A stretch of DNA of 35,626 nucleotides from Thermodesulfobacteriota bacterium. Its GTDB lineage: Bacteria > Desulfobacterota > WTBG01 > CAIYCZ01 > CAIRTM01. Numbering within the stretch: the first letter of the stretch is position 1; every line of letters starts with the position of its first letter. The stretch is taken from contig JAOAHH010000092.1 of assembly GCA_026415325.1 (NCBI GenBank), positions 1 to 35,626 on the forward strand. The letters are read 5' to 3'. Position numbers and translations under genes: made by a program. The notes beneath the pieces are model-generated. The model ran no database searches. It saw only the letters and a program-made list of their open reading frames with translations, and was not told where the DNA came from. Below are positions 24,744-32,627 of the stretch, piece after piece.

Positions 24744-25982
24744 CTAAAATGATATATCGTTGATACTGAAAATCGCCCACACAATCGACAGCACGATAAA
24801 TCCAACCAGCAGCGACATAACCAGAATAAGCGCTGGTTCCAGAAACGATATGAACCTTTTCAGCGTGTGCTGGACATCCTTATCATAGGTGTCGGCGACT
24901 TTGATCAGCATTTCTTCAAGCCTCCCGGTCTCTTCACCTACCCGAATCATATGCAGTGCAAGGGAGGGGAAGATGCCGAGCGTGCGCATAGGTGTCGAGA
25001 TGCCTTTCCCTTCTTTCACCGCTTTTTGGATGCCGATAAGGGACTGCGCGATGACCGTGTTGCCGATGATTTCCTTCACGATTGCAAGCGCCTGCAAAAT
25101 TGGCACCCCGCTGGTGATGAGGGTTCCGAGTGTGCGCGCAAAGCGGGCGACCTCGATTTTGAGGATAACCGTTCGCAGGATGCCGATTTTGAGTTTAAGG
25201 GCATCCCACGAAAGTCTTCCCTGTTCACGGGCAGTGTAGGCGCGAAATCCATAGACGCATGCCAGCACGATGCCGAGCATCAGCCACCAATAGTCCTTGA
25301 TTGCGGTGCTCACGATCAACAGTATCTGTGTGGGGAGCGGCACTTTCTGACCCATCATGTCAAAGATCGTCACAAAACGCGGAATGACAAACACGAGCAT
25401 AATCGAAATGACGGTTCCCATAACCGCAATCAACACCAGCGGATAGATGAGCGCATTGATCACGGTATTGCGAAGCTCCTGCGAGCGCTCCAGAAAATCA
25501 ACCAGCCGCTCGAGCACGATGTCGAGCACGCCACCGGTTTCGCCTGCTTTTATCATATTTACGTACAGCCGGTTGAAGATGCGTGGGTGCTGCGCAAGCG
25601 CTTCAGAAAACGATTTGCCGCCGCGCACATCCTTCAGGATTTCTTGGCAAGCGGTCTTCAGGCGTTCATTGTCGGTAATTTCCGCGACAATCGACAAGCT
25701 CCGGTCAAGGGGGAGACTCGCCTTGACCAGTGTCGCAAGCTCTTGCGTAAAAGAGAGGAGCTCGCGGTTGGATACGCCGCCGATGATTCCGGGAACGGCA
25801 AGCGGGAGGCTGAATTTGAAAGAATGTGCCCAGCCATTTTTCCCGGTTGCAAGCTGAATCCGGATCGGGATAAGTCCACTGCCGCGCAGCTTGGCAATAA
25901 CCGCCGTCTCATCGCTTGCTTCGATATTGCCGTCGATGATTTTTCCGGTTCGGTCGCTTGCGCGATAGGTAAATTCTGGCAT
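24744..25982 (-). CDS. gspF: Type II secretion inner-membrane platform protein GspF
   Basis: The 412-residue protein has the N-terminal MPEFTYRASDRTGKIIDGNIEAS, two homologous cytoplasmic domains (FTQELATLVKASLPLDRSL; ARFARTLGTLITSGVPILQALAIV) and their motifs KAGETGGVLDIVLERL and RVGEETGRLEEMLIKVAD. Three membrane helices lie near 170-190, 220-240 and 378-400. It is the polytopic centre of the assembly platform on which GspE acts. It starts 23 bases after gspE without a clear Shine-Dalgarno, and gspG follows within 23 bases. Confidence 0.96.
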   Translation of the reverse strand: MPEFTYRASDRTGKIIDGNIEASDETAVIAKLRGSGLIPIRIQLATGKNGWAHSFKFSLPLAVPGIIGGVSNRELLSFTQELATLVKASLPLDRSLSIVAEITDNERLKTACQEILKDVRGGKSFSEALAQHPRIFNRLYVNMIKAGETGGVLDIVLERLVDFLERSQELRNTVINALIYPLVLIAVMGTVISIMLVFVIPRFVTIFDMMGQKVPLPTQILLIVSTAIKDYWWLMLGIVLACVYGFRAYTAREQGRLSWDALKLKIGILRTVILKIEVARFARTLGTLITSGVPILQALAIVKEIIGNTVIAQSLIGIQKAVKEGKGISTPMRTLGIFPSLALHMIRVGEETGRLEEMLIKVADTYDKDVQHTLKRFISFLEPALILVMSLLVGFIVLSIVWAIFSINDISF

Positions 25983-26005
25983 GGCAGGGAATCCAGGAAC
26001 TTGTA

Positions 26006-27721
26006 TTATTCAACTTGCGTCACGCGTATTACTTCCGAAACGGTGGTCACCTGTTCGCGAACCTTCGCCCATCCCGCCTCGCGAAGCGTCTGCATCCCGA
26101 GCTCGCGGGCGCAATTTTTGATGGTCGTGCTGTCGGCCTGTGCAAGGATCAGCTTTTTAATCTCGTCATGCATCATCAGCAGTTCATAGATACCGGTTCT
26201 ACCCCGATACCCGGTGCCGGCGCAGTTCTCACACCCCTTGCCCCGCGCAAGCTTCAGGCCGCGGTGTGATGCGGGATCAAGTTCCATTTCGCAAAGGATT
26301 TCCTCGGAGGGTTCATATTCCTCGCGGCACTGTGGGCAGATGACCCGCACCAGGCGCTGCGCCATAATGCCGAGCAGGCTCGAAGACACCAGATAATTTT
26401 CCATCCCCATCTCGAGCAGCCGGGTAATCGCACCTGCAGCATCGTTAGTATGCAGGGTACTGAAGACAAGATGTCCGGTCAATGCAGCGTGAATCGCGAT
26501 TTCAGCGGTTTCGGCATCGCGAATTTCTCCGATCATGATCACATCGGGGTCTTGGCGCAGGATCGAGCGCAGGCAATTGGCAAAGGTAAGGCCGATCGAG
26601 GGCTTAACGTGGATCTGGTTGATACCGAAGAGCTGATATTCGACCGGGTCTTCGACCGTTATGATCTTCTTTTCCGCATCGTTGATTTTATTGAGCGCGC
26701 TGTACAGGGTGGTCGTTTTGCCGCTGCCGGTCGGGCCTGTGACCAGAATGATACCGTAGGGCCGGGTGATCAGGTCCTGAAATTTCTTCAGTTGGTCACG
26801 TGGAAATCCGAGCCGGTCAAGGTCAAACACGATGCTCTCACTGTCAAGGATTCGCATAACCACGCTCTCACCAAACAGCGTTGGCAGTGTGGAGACACGA
26901 AAATCGATCTCTTTCCCCATAACCCGCAATTTGATGCGACCATCCTGTGGAAGCCGGCGCTCGGCGATATTGAGCTTGGACATGATTTTTACCCGCGAAA
27001 TCACCGCTGCCTGCAGATTCTTCGGGGGAGACTCGACATCGTGCAGCACCCCGTCAATGCGGTAGCGCACCTTGAAGGTTTTTTCAAACGGCTCGAAATG
27101 GATATCGCTTGCCTGCAGTTCAACCGCACGGGAAATCAGCATGTTGACCAGCCGGATGACCGGCGCTTCAGAGGCAAGATCTTTAAGATGATCGATATCG
27201 CCTTCATCGTTTACCGCAATGTCGCCGGCTTCGTCCTTGGTGATGTTTTCGATCAATCGGTCGATCGACGAAGCACCGGTGCTAAAGAGTTTTTCAATGG
27301 CATCGGCGATTTCGTTATCTTTTGCCAGATACACGGCAAGCCGGTGGCTGGTCATCATGGCAATCGCATCGAGCACGTGGCGGTCAAACGGATTATTAAT
27401 GGCGATCGAAAGGGTGTTGTCGGTGAGATCAAGGGGCACCACCCGCGCCTCGCGCATGAAGGTTTCGGAAAGTCCTTCGATAAAGAGCTCCTTGAACTTA
27501 TAATTTTTCAGGGAAATATACGGGTAGCCGAACACGGTGCCGAGGATTTTGAGCAGGTCTTCCTCTGAGATAAACCCCATGTCGATAAGGCGCTGGCACG
27601 CACGTGCAGGATAGACGGCATCATCCTGCATGACGGTGTGCAGCACCTCATCGGTCAGTTTGCCGCTTGCCCGCAGCACGCCAAAGAGGGTATGGTTTTC
27701 AACCTGCATATTCGCCCGCAT
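26006..27721 (-). CDS. gspE: Type II secretion ATPase GspE
   Basis: The 571-residue protein has an N-terminal N1E/MshEN-like domain (LIDMGFISEEDLLKILGTVFGYPYI) that docks on GspL, then the ATPase core. The core carries SDIHFEPFEKTFKVRYRIDG, Walker A GPTGSGKTTT (329-338), an Asp box (ITVEDPVEYQL), Walker B (DVIMIGEIRD) and a His box (GHLVFSTLHTNDA). Four cysteines, C463, C466, C498 and C501, form the zinc motif found in GspE and PilB. ATG 27721 is taken; ATG 27709 is possible. It heads the gsp run, 155 bases downstream of mutL, with a promoter candidate at 27777-27805. Confidence 0.97.
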   Translation of the reverse strand: MRANMQVENHTLFGVLRASGKLTDEVLHTVMQDDAVYPARACQRLIDMGFISEEDLLKILGTVFGYPYISLKNYKFKELFIEGLSETFMREARVVPLDLTDNTLSIAINNPFDRHVLDAIAMMTSHRLAVYLAKDNEIADAIEKLFSTGASSIDRLIENITKDEAGDIAVNDEGDIDHLKDLASEAPVIRLVNMLISRAVELQASDIHFEPFEKTFKVRYRIDGVLHDVESPPKNLQAAVISRVKIMSKLNIAERRLPQDGRIKLRVMGKEIDFRVSTLPTLFGESVVMRILDSESIVFDLDRLGFPRDQLKKFQDLITRPYGIILVTGPTGSGKTTTLYSALNKINDAEKKIITVEDPVEYQLFGINQIHVKPSIGLTFANCLRSILRQDPDVIMIGEIRDAETAEIAIHAALTGHLVFSTLHTNDAAGAITRLLEMGMENYLVSSSLLGIMAQRLVRVICPQCREEYEPSEEILCEMELDPASHRGLKLARGKGCENCAGTGYRGRTGIYELLMMHDEIKKLILAQADSTTIKNCARELGMQTLREAGWAKVREQVTTVSEVIRVTQVE

Positions 27722-27776
27722 TACAAATAGGTATGCGCATGTGCACGTTCTACGATGCTTTTTTATCTGTCAGCGC

Positions 27777-27805
27777 ATCCTATCAAGATCCCCTGGTTCA
27801 GTCAA
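27777..27805 (-). promoter_or_regulatory. Candidate sigma70-type promoter of the gsp operon
   Basis: On the minus strand TTGACT (27805-27800) is separated by 17 bases from TAGGAT (27782-27777). It lies in the 155-base mutL-gspE intergenic region. I see no convincing terminator after mutL, so read-through from mutL is also possible. Confidence 0.55.
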
Positions 27806-27876
27806 TTAAGACAGTATTAAAACTCTTTAATATCATGTGCCTAAAGGAAGCCTTCCGCGGTGCCGCTTGGTTTTGT

Positions 27877-29688
27877 TCAGGTGCGTTTGAGCCGGCGTTC
27901 GATCTCCTGCCGCGTTATTGTGAAATAGATTGGACGGCCGTGCGGACAGACATGCGGATTTGCCTGTTTGCCGAGCTGCGTGACCAGCGCCTGCATGTCG
28001 TCGAGCGAGAGAAGTTTTCCCGCTTTGATAGCATGCGTTTTACAGGCAAGCAGTGCAGCAATCGCTTCCTGACGGCTTGTAAAACTGCGCATAAACCCTT
28101 CCGCTGCAATTTCGTTGAGACAGTCGCGGAGCAGTGCCGGAGCATCGATGCCGGACATACATGCCGGCACTGCATCAATTACCATTGTTCTGCCGCCAAG
28201 GCTGCTGATGTTAAAACCCAATGCCTGAAATTCAGCATGGCAGGTTTCCATGATCTGCGCTTCTTGGAGGGTCAGATGCAGGGTTGCGGGAAACATCAGT
28301 GCCTGTGCAGCAGGTCGGCGGTGCACGGCGGCGGCAAGGAGGTCTTCATAGATAATTCGTTCATGGGCAGCATGCTGGTCGATGATCATGATCCCGTCAT
28401 CGGACAGCGCAAGGATATAGGTCTGCAATACTTGACCAAGCACAGTCAGGCGGTCAAACAGCGATTCGCGTTTTATTGCTGCAGTTACATAATCAACTTG
28501 AGCGCTCTCCTTCGTGTCAGGCTGCACAGCGTTCTTTATGAAGGACAAAGGCTCAAACATATAGGGCTGTGACGGAAGACGCCATGCAGCGCTGCGCTCG
28601 TACGCCGCAAGCACTGCACCGGCATCAAAGGATGGAGCATTATGCACAGCGGCAGGCATCACACTGGGAATATGGGCACCTGAGCGCTCTGTGCCGTGCA
28701 AGCCGCTTGACAACGCTTGTTTGATCACAGCAATAACCTGTTCGATGACGGTGCGCTCATGCCGGAGGCGGACCTCGCGTTTTGCCGGATGCACGTTCAC
28801 GTCAACATCTTCTTCGGCGATATCAAAAAAAAGAAATGCATACGGAAACCTGCCGCGTTCGAGAAACTCCTCATACGCGCGTGAGAGTGCGATGCTGAGA
28901 CCGAATGCATGTACCGGCCTTCCGTTGATAAAGATTTTTTGGCCGGTGCGGTTTACCCGCGAAATGTCTGGCGTTCCGATAAAACCGTGAAGCCGGAGGA
29001 TTGGTGTGCTCTGGCTGACCGGATACATACGGTCGGCGATGGCGCTGCCGTAAATTTGCGTTATGCGTTCCAGCAGGCTGTCTGTTGCCGGGTAGTCGGC
29101 GGCGCGGACATTGTTACGGGTGAGACAAAATGCAATGGTGCTGCGGGAGAGTGCAAGCGTATCGAACACTTCGGCAACGGCGTTGTATTCAGCCGCTTCT
29201 GACCGAAGGAATTTTTTTCGTGCCGGCGTATTGAAGAACAGATCCGCCACTTCAACCGTTGTGCCTTGTTCGGCAACGGTTTCGCCGACCATATCGATGG
29301 TACCGCCATGCACCGTAATGAGGGTTGCGGTTGCTGCATCAGGCGGCCGTGTGATCAGACGGAGACGCGACACAGCGGCGATGCTCGGCAGTGCTTCACC
29401 ACGAAAGCCCATGGTGGTAATATGGGAGATATCGTCGGCAGTAGCTATTTTGCTGGTGGCATGGCGCACGAGGCACAGCCGGGCATCCTCATGATCCATG
29501 CCGCATCCGTTATCCCGAACGCGAATCAGGCTTTTTCCGCCGTGGGTAATCTCGACCGAAATCCTCGTTGCTCCGGCATCGATGGCGTTTTCGATAAGTT
29601 CCTTGACCACTGATGCCGGTCGCTCAATTACCTCGCCTGCGGCGATCCTGTTTGCCACATGCTCGGGGAGGATGTTTATGCGGCCCAT
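27877..29688 (-). CDS. mutL: DNA mismatch repair protein MutL
   Basis: MutL couples mismatch recognition by MutS to strand removal. The 603-residue protein has the GHKL ATPase motifs in order: ELIENAIDAGAT, RDNGCGM, RHATSKI and MGFRGEAL. They are followed by the transducer domain (KIFINGRPV, VDVNVHPAKREVR). The C-terminal domain carries the metal-binding endonuclease motif DQHAAHERIIYE, a Cys-Lys motif (LLACKTHAIKAG) and CPHGRP. It is therefore predicted to be a nicking endonuclease MutL, as in bacteria without MutH. mutS is not in the window. The ATG has only a weak GGATAGAAG before it. Confidence 0.97.
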   Translation of the reverse strand: MGRINILPEHVANRIAAGEVIERPASVVKELIENAIDAGATRISVEITHGGKSLIRVRDNGCGMDHEDARLCLVRHATSKIATADDISHITTMGFRGEALPSIAAVSRLRLITRPPDAATATLITVHGGTIDMVGETVAEQGTTVEVADLFFNTPARKKFLRSEAAEYNAVAEVFDTLALSRSTIAFCLTRNNVRAADYPATDSLLERITQIYGSAIADRMYPVSQSTPILRLHGFIGTPDISRVNRTGQKIFINGRPVHAFGLSIALSRAYEEFLERGRFPYAFLFFDIAEEDVDVNVHPAKREVRLRHERTVIEQVIAVIKQALSSGLHGTERSGAHIPSVMPAAVHNAPSFDAGAVLAAYERSAAWRLPSQPYMFEPLSFIKNAVQPDTKESAQVDYVTAAIKRESLFDRLTVLGQVLQTYILALSDDGIMIIDQHAAHERIIYEDLLAAAVHRRPAAQALMFPATLHLTLQEAQIMETCHAEFQALGFNISSLGGRTMVIDAVPACMSGIDAPALLRDCLNEIAAEGFMRSFTSRQEAIAALLACKTHAIKAGKLLSLDDMQALVTQLGKQANPHVCPHGRPIYFTITRQEIERRLKRT

Positions 29689-29719
29689 GCTTCTATCCGG
29701 TATGCCGTGGTTTCATCCA

Positions 29720-29737
29720 GCTTTACCAGTGTAAAGC
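29720..29737 (-). repeat. Small perfect inverted repeat in the mutL leader
   Basis: GCTTTAC and GTAAAGC flank a four-base loop (7 bp stem), about 32 bases before the mutL ATG. There is no T tract, so it is not a terminator. It could be an RNA hairpin or an operator; no function can be assigned. Confidence 0.4.
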
Positions 29738-29834
29738 AGCAGCCACGGGAAAGCAAGCTCATCATGGCAATATGGCTTCCCTGCGACGCTCACGGCTTGA
29801 AAAAACGGGAGATGTGCGGGGATATGGACAAGCA

Positions 29835-29921
29835 TGGTGCCGGTGGTCGGAGTCGAACCGACATGTCCTTGCGGACGGGGGATTTTGAGTCCCCTGCGTC
29901 TACCAGTTCCACCACACCGGC
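29835..29921 (-). tRNA. tRNA-Leu (anticodon CAA), CCA encoded
   Basis: The minus strand folds as a class II tRNA. Acceptor GCCGGTG pairs with CACCGGC, followed by discriminator A and an encoded CCA. The anticodon stem GGGGA/TCCCC has loop CTCAAAA, giving anticodon CAA, which reads the leucine codon UUG. The long variable arm has stem GTCC/GGAC with a GCAA loop. The T arm GTCGG-TTCGACT-CCGAC is perfect. A good promoter lies directly upstream at 29945-29973. Confidence 0.97.
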
Positions 29922-29944
29922 ACAAGTGCTTTCACTGTTCAGGC

Positions 29945-29973
29945 ACAATAGTGAAAAAACTCCGGTTTGTCAA
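29945..29973 (-). promoter_or_regulatory. Sigma70-type promoter of tRNA-Leu
   Basis: On the minus strand TTGACA (29973-29968), a 17-base spacer and TATTGT (29950-29945) place the start about 17 bases before the mature tRNA. It may also feed mutL, 146 bases beyond the tRNA, since I see no terminator between them. Confidence 0.75.
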
Positions 29974-30020
29974 GCCTGCTGGCGGCAAAAAGGGTGCAAC
30001 CGTTCCACAGCACCATGTGG

Positions 30021-30929
30021 TCACGGCCGATAGCGCGCTCCTTGCCTGCTGCACCGTCGTTGCAATTCGTTCTGAATCATACGCAGGGTTTCTTGTTTCT
30101 GCAGTGTCCACAACGGCGCTACCAGCTCCGACGGATCAGGATCGCCGGTAAGACGCTGGATGACCGTTTCAGGGGGAAGGAGCTCAAGCATATCGCAGGC
30201 GCACGTAACATACGCTTCACGCTCGAGTGGCTTATAGGTTCCGATGCGGTACAGTCGTTCCAGAGCCGTGCCTTTGGTAATGTAGAGGGAATGGATTTTT
30301 ATCCCGTCGGGCTTCAGCGCTCCTAATGCCCGAGCTGTTTCCACGACATCCTCCCTGCTTTCGCCGGGAAGGCCGATGATGACATGAACGCACACGAGCA
30401 ACGGATAGGAACGGGCGCGCCAATATCCCTCGAGAAATTCTTGCCAGGTATGGCCGCGGTTAATCGCAGCAAGGGTTCTGTCATGGATTGTCTGCAGCCC
30501 CAGCTCAAGCCAGACCATATAGTTTTTTGTATAGGCTGCAAGCAGCTCAAGCACCTCGGGTGACAGACAGTCGGGCCGCGTTGCCACCGCAAGCCCGACG
30601 ACGCCCGGGAGTGCAAGCGCCTCATCATACAGTGTTTTGAGCATATCAGCGGGTGCATAGGTGTTGCAAAAGGACTGAAAGTAGGCAATGAATTTGTGTG
30701 CCTTATACCGCCGGATAAGGTTATGCTGCACTGCTTGTGCTTGCTGGCGAATGCTTGTATATCGTGTTGCGGCTCCGGTTCCCGAACCTCGACTGTCGCA
30801 GTAGAGACATCCCCCTGTTCCCCGCGTGCCGTCACGGTTGGGACAGGTCAACCCTGCGTCGAGGGTAATTTTGTGGACGCGTTCGCCGAAATGCTGTTTG
30901 AGGAAAGCGCTGAAAGGGTAGTACCGCAC
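30021..30929 (-). CDS. Radical SAM protein, YhcC-like (TIGR01212 family)
   Basis: The protein resembles the YhcC family of radical SAM enzymes, whose function is not established. Its cluster motif is the unusual spaced form in TCPNRDGTRGTGGCLYC (Cx11Cx2C), characteristic of this family and related to the Elp3-like arrangement. Other landmarks are KFIAYFQSFCNTYAP, GLAVATRPDCLSPEVLELL, WLELGLQTIHDRTL, HVIIGLPGESREDV and KIHSLYITKGT. I choose GTG 30929 (302 residues), just after the stop of the PflX-like gene, because it aligns the N-terminus with the family (about 17 residues before VHKITL). ATG 30992, overlapping the previous gene, is an alternative. Confidence 0.85.
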   Translation of the reverse strand: MRYYPFSAFLKQHFGERVHKITLDAGLTCPNRDGTRGTGGCLYCDSRGSGTGAATRYTSIRQQAQAVQHNLIRRYKAHKFIAYFQSFCNTYAPADMLKTLYDEALALPGVVGLAVATRPDCLSPEVLELLAAYTKNYMVWLELGLQTIHDRTLAAINRGHTWQEFLEGYWRARSYPLLVCVHVIIGLPGESREDVVETARALGALKPDGIKIHSLYITKGTALERLYRIGTYKPLEREAYVTCACDMLELLPPETVIQRLTGDPDPSELVAPLWTLQKQETLRMIQNELQRRCSRQGARYRP

Positions 30930-30930
30930 C

Positions 30931-31866
30931 TCACCGCCACGGGAACAGAAATGTCCGTTGTCGATCGTCGAGCCGATAGAGTCCTTCGGCATGTGCTGCT
31001 TCAAGCGCATGCTGATACTCCTCCGGAGTGATCCTGCGCCGCAGCTCGGGAAAACGATCAAGCTCATCGCCGCAGGGCCGGTACTGGTCCATAATGTTTA
31101 CATACGTAGAACGTGAGATTTCGCCAGCGAGAAAACGCATGGCGTCGCTTGTGCCTGCAATGTCATCAGGCATGACCAGATGCCGCACCAGCAGCCCCCG
31201 TTGTGCATGACCGTGCTCGTCAAGCACGAGGTCTCCGACCTGACGGTGCATCTCGCGTATCGCCGCACGTACAATCTCAGGATAATCGGGCGCTTTGCAG
31301 TAGATAAGCGCGGGAATATCGCGGGAAAATTTTAGATCAGGCATATAGATGTCAACAATGCCGTCAAGAAGCCCGATCGTTGTATCGGCGTCGTACCCGC
31401 CGGTGTTATAGACAAGCGGTATGTTCAGACCGCGTGAGATTGCGAGGGGGAGGGCTTCCAAGATCTGCGGCACAACATGGGTGGGGGTTACGAAATTAAT
31501 GTTGTGGCACCCCTTCCGTTGCAGCTCGAGCATGATCCCGGCAAGCGTTTCAGGGGGGAGCGCATCGCCGACACTTTCATGGCTGATATCGTAATTTTGA
31601 CAAAACACACAGCGCAGGTTGCAGCCTGAAAAAAAGATCGTACCCGAACCGCAGCGGCCAACCAGCGGCGCCTCTTCCCCAAAATGAGGGCCGTAGCTGG
31701 CAACAACGGCATATCTTCCGGTTGCGCAAAAGCCGCGCTCGTCAGCAAGCCGATTTACCCCGCACTGCCGCGGACAGAGACGGCACGGTGCAAGAAGCGC
31801 CTGCGCTTTCTCGATACGCTCCTGAAGTGTGCCGTTTGCATATGCTCTCAGATAAAGAGGTTCCAT
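30931..31866 (-). CDS. Radical SAM protein, PflX-like (COG1313)
   Basis: The 311-residue protein has the radical-SAM motif CNLRCVFC (C82, C86, C89). An N-terminal cysteine set, CRLCPRQCGVNR with a further Cys near residue 47, could hold a second metal site. Downstream are FVTPTHVVPQILEAL, VYNTGGYD, VDIYMPDLKF and a C-terminal FLFPWR. These features fit COG1313, relatives of pyruvate formate-lyase activating enzymes sometimes called PflX. No glycyl-radical enzyme gene is nearby, so an activase role is unsupported here. The stop lies directly before the YhcC-like GTG, implying coupled translation. Confidence 0.88.
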   Translation of the reverse strand: MEPLYLRAYANGTLQERIEKAQALLAPCRLCPRQCGVNRLADERGFCATGRYAVVASYGPHFGEEAPLVGRCGSGTIFFSGCNLRCVFCQNYDISHESVGDALPPETLAGIMLELQRKGCHNINFVTPTHVVPQILEALPLAISRGLNIPLVYNTGGYDADTTIGLLDGIVDIYMPDLKFSRDIPALIYCKAPDYPEIVRAAIREMHRQVGDLVLDEHGHAQRGLLVRHLVMPDDIAGTSDAMRFLAGEISRSTYVNIMDQYRPCGDELDRFPELRRRITPEEYQHALEAAHAEGLYRLDDRQRTFLFPWR

Positions 31867-31932
31867 GAAGCGATCCGGATTCTTAAAGGTTTTTTAATCG
31901 GGTAAAACGATTACCAGATCACGCCCCGCGTA

Positions 31933-32559
31933 TTATTCCTGCTCAAGGATTCTTACATCGATTTTACCTTCAAGCTGCTGTGCAAAGGTTTGTGCATCCT
32001 TGCGTGAGCCAACGATCGCTCCGTAATGCATGGGCACGGCAATCCGCGGTTTAATCCGCAGTGCGGCCTGCACCGCCTCCTCGGCTGTCATGACATAGGT
32101 GCCCGAGACCGGAAGCAGCGCAATATCTGCTTTGATGGTGCCCATGTCAGGGGTGAAATCGCTGTCGCCTGCGTGGTAGATCCGAACACCCTGTACGGTC
32201 ACGATAAAACCGAGCATGCCGGCAGCTTTTGGATGAAACTGTTTATTGGTGTTGTATGCCGGAACGACCTCAATGGAAATGCCCTGCACGGTGGTAATAT
32301 CGCCCGGTTTGACAATGCGAACATCGCCAGACAGTTTGGCGGCAGAGGATTTGTCGGTGACAATAACCGTTGTGGGGCGCTGAATTTTTTTTATGTCTTC
32401 AGGTGAGCAATGGTCGTAGTGGTCATGGGTTACCAGAATAATATCCGCCGGGACGGTCGATTTGATCTGGTACGGGTCGATGTAGATGGTCTTTTCGGCA
32501 TCGATTCTAAATCCGTCATGCCCCAGCCAGTGAAGTTTTTGAAGGATGTTCTCAACCAT
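31933..32559 (-). CDS. MBL-fold metal-dependent hydrolase (UPF0173-like)
   Basis: The 208-residue protein begins LHWLGHDGFRI and carries the metallo-beta-lactamase motif THDHYDHC, a mid-protein FHP histidine, HAGDSDF and a C-terminal MHYG. Together these supply the usual two-metal ligand set. The compact size and motif spacing match the UPF0173/YtkL-like family of hydrolases of unknown substrate. It has no signal peptide. The ATG follows AAGGAGGAA, one of the best Shine-Dalgarno sequences in this block. The U32-family gene is 68 bases upstream and the PflX-like gene 66 bases downstream, so the three may be cotranscribed. Confidence 0.9.
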   Translation of the reverse strand: MVENILQKLHWLGHDGFRIDAEKTIYIDPYQIKSTVPADIILVTHDHYDHCSPEDIKKIQRPTTVIVTDKSSAAKLSGDVRIVKPGDITTVQGISIEVVPAYNTNKQFHPKAAGMLGFIVTVQGVRIYHAGDSDFTPDMGTIKADIALLPVSGTYVMTAEEAVQAALRIKPRIAVPMHYGAIVGSRKDAQTFAQQLEGKIDVRILEQE

Positions 32560-32627
32560 ACGTTCCTCCTTCTTGTAATGCTGTGATTATGAATCGGCGA
32601 CAGCGCTGTACGCTGGTATCCTTCAGA

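Noticed and set aside
24867-26189. A 440-codon plus-strand open frame
   Set aside because: It runs antisense to gspF and the end of gspE, is rich in His, Arg and Asp in a shadow-frame manner, and shows no motif; gspF is unmistakable on the other strand.
26450-27568. A 372-codon plus-strand open frame
   Set aside because: Antisense to gspE, whose Walker and zinc motifs are intact. No family signal is seen in the plus-strand product.
27667-28572. A 301-codon plus-strand open frame
   Set aside because: Antisense to the C-terminal half of mutL and the gsp promoter region, with no recognisable domain.
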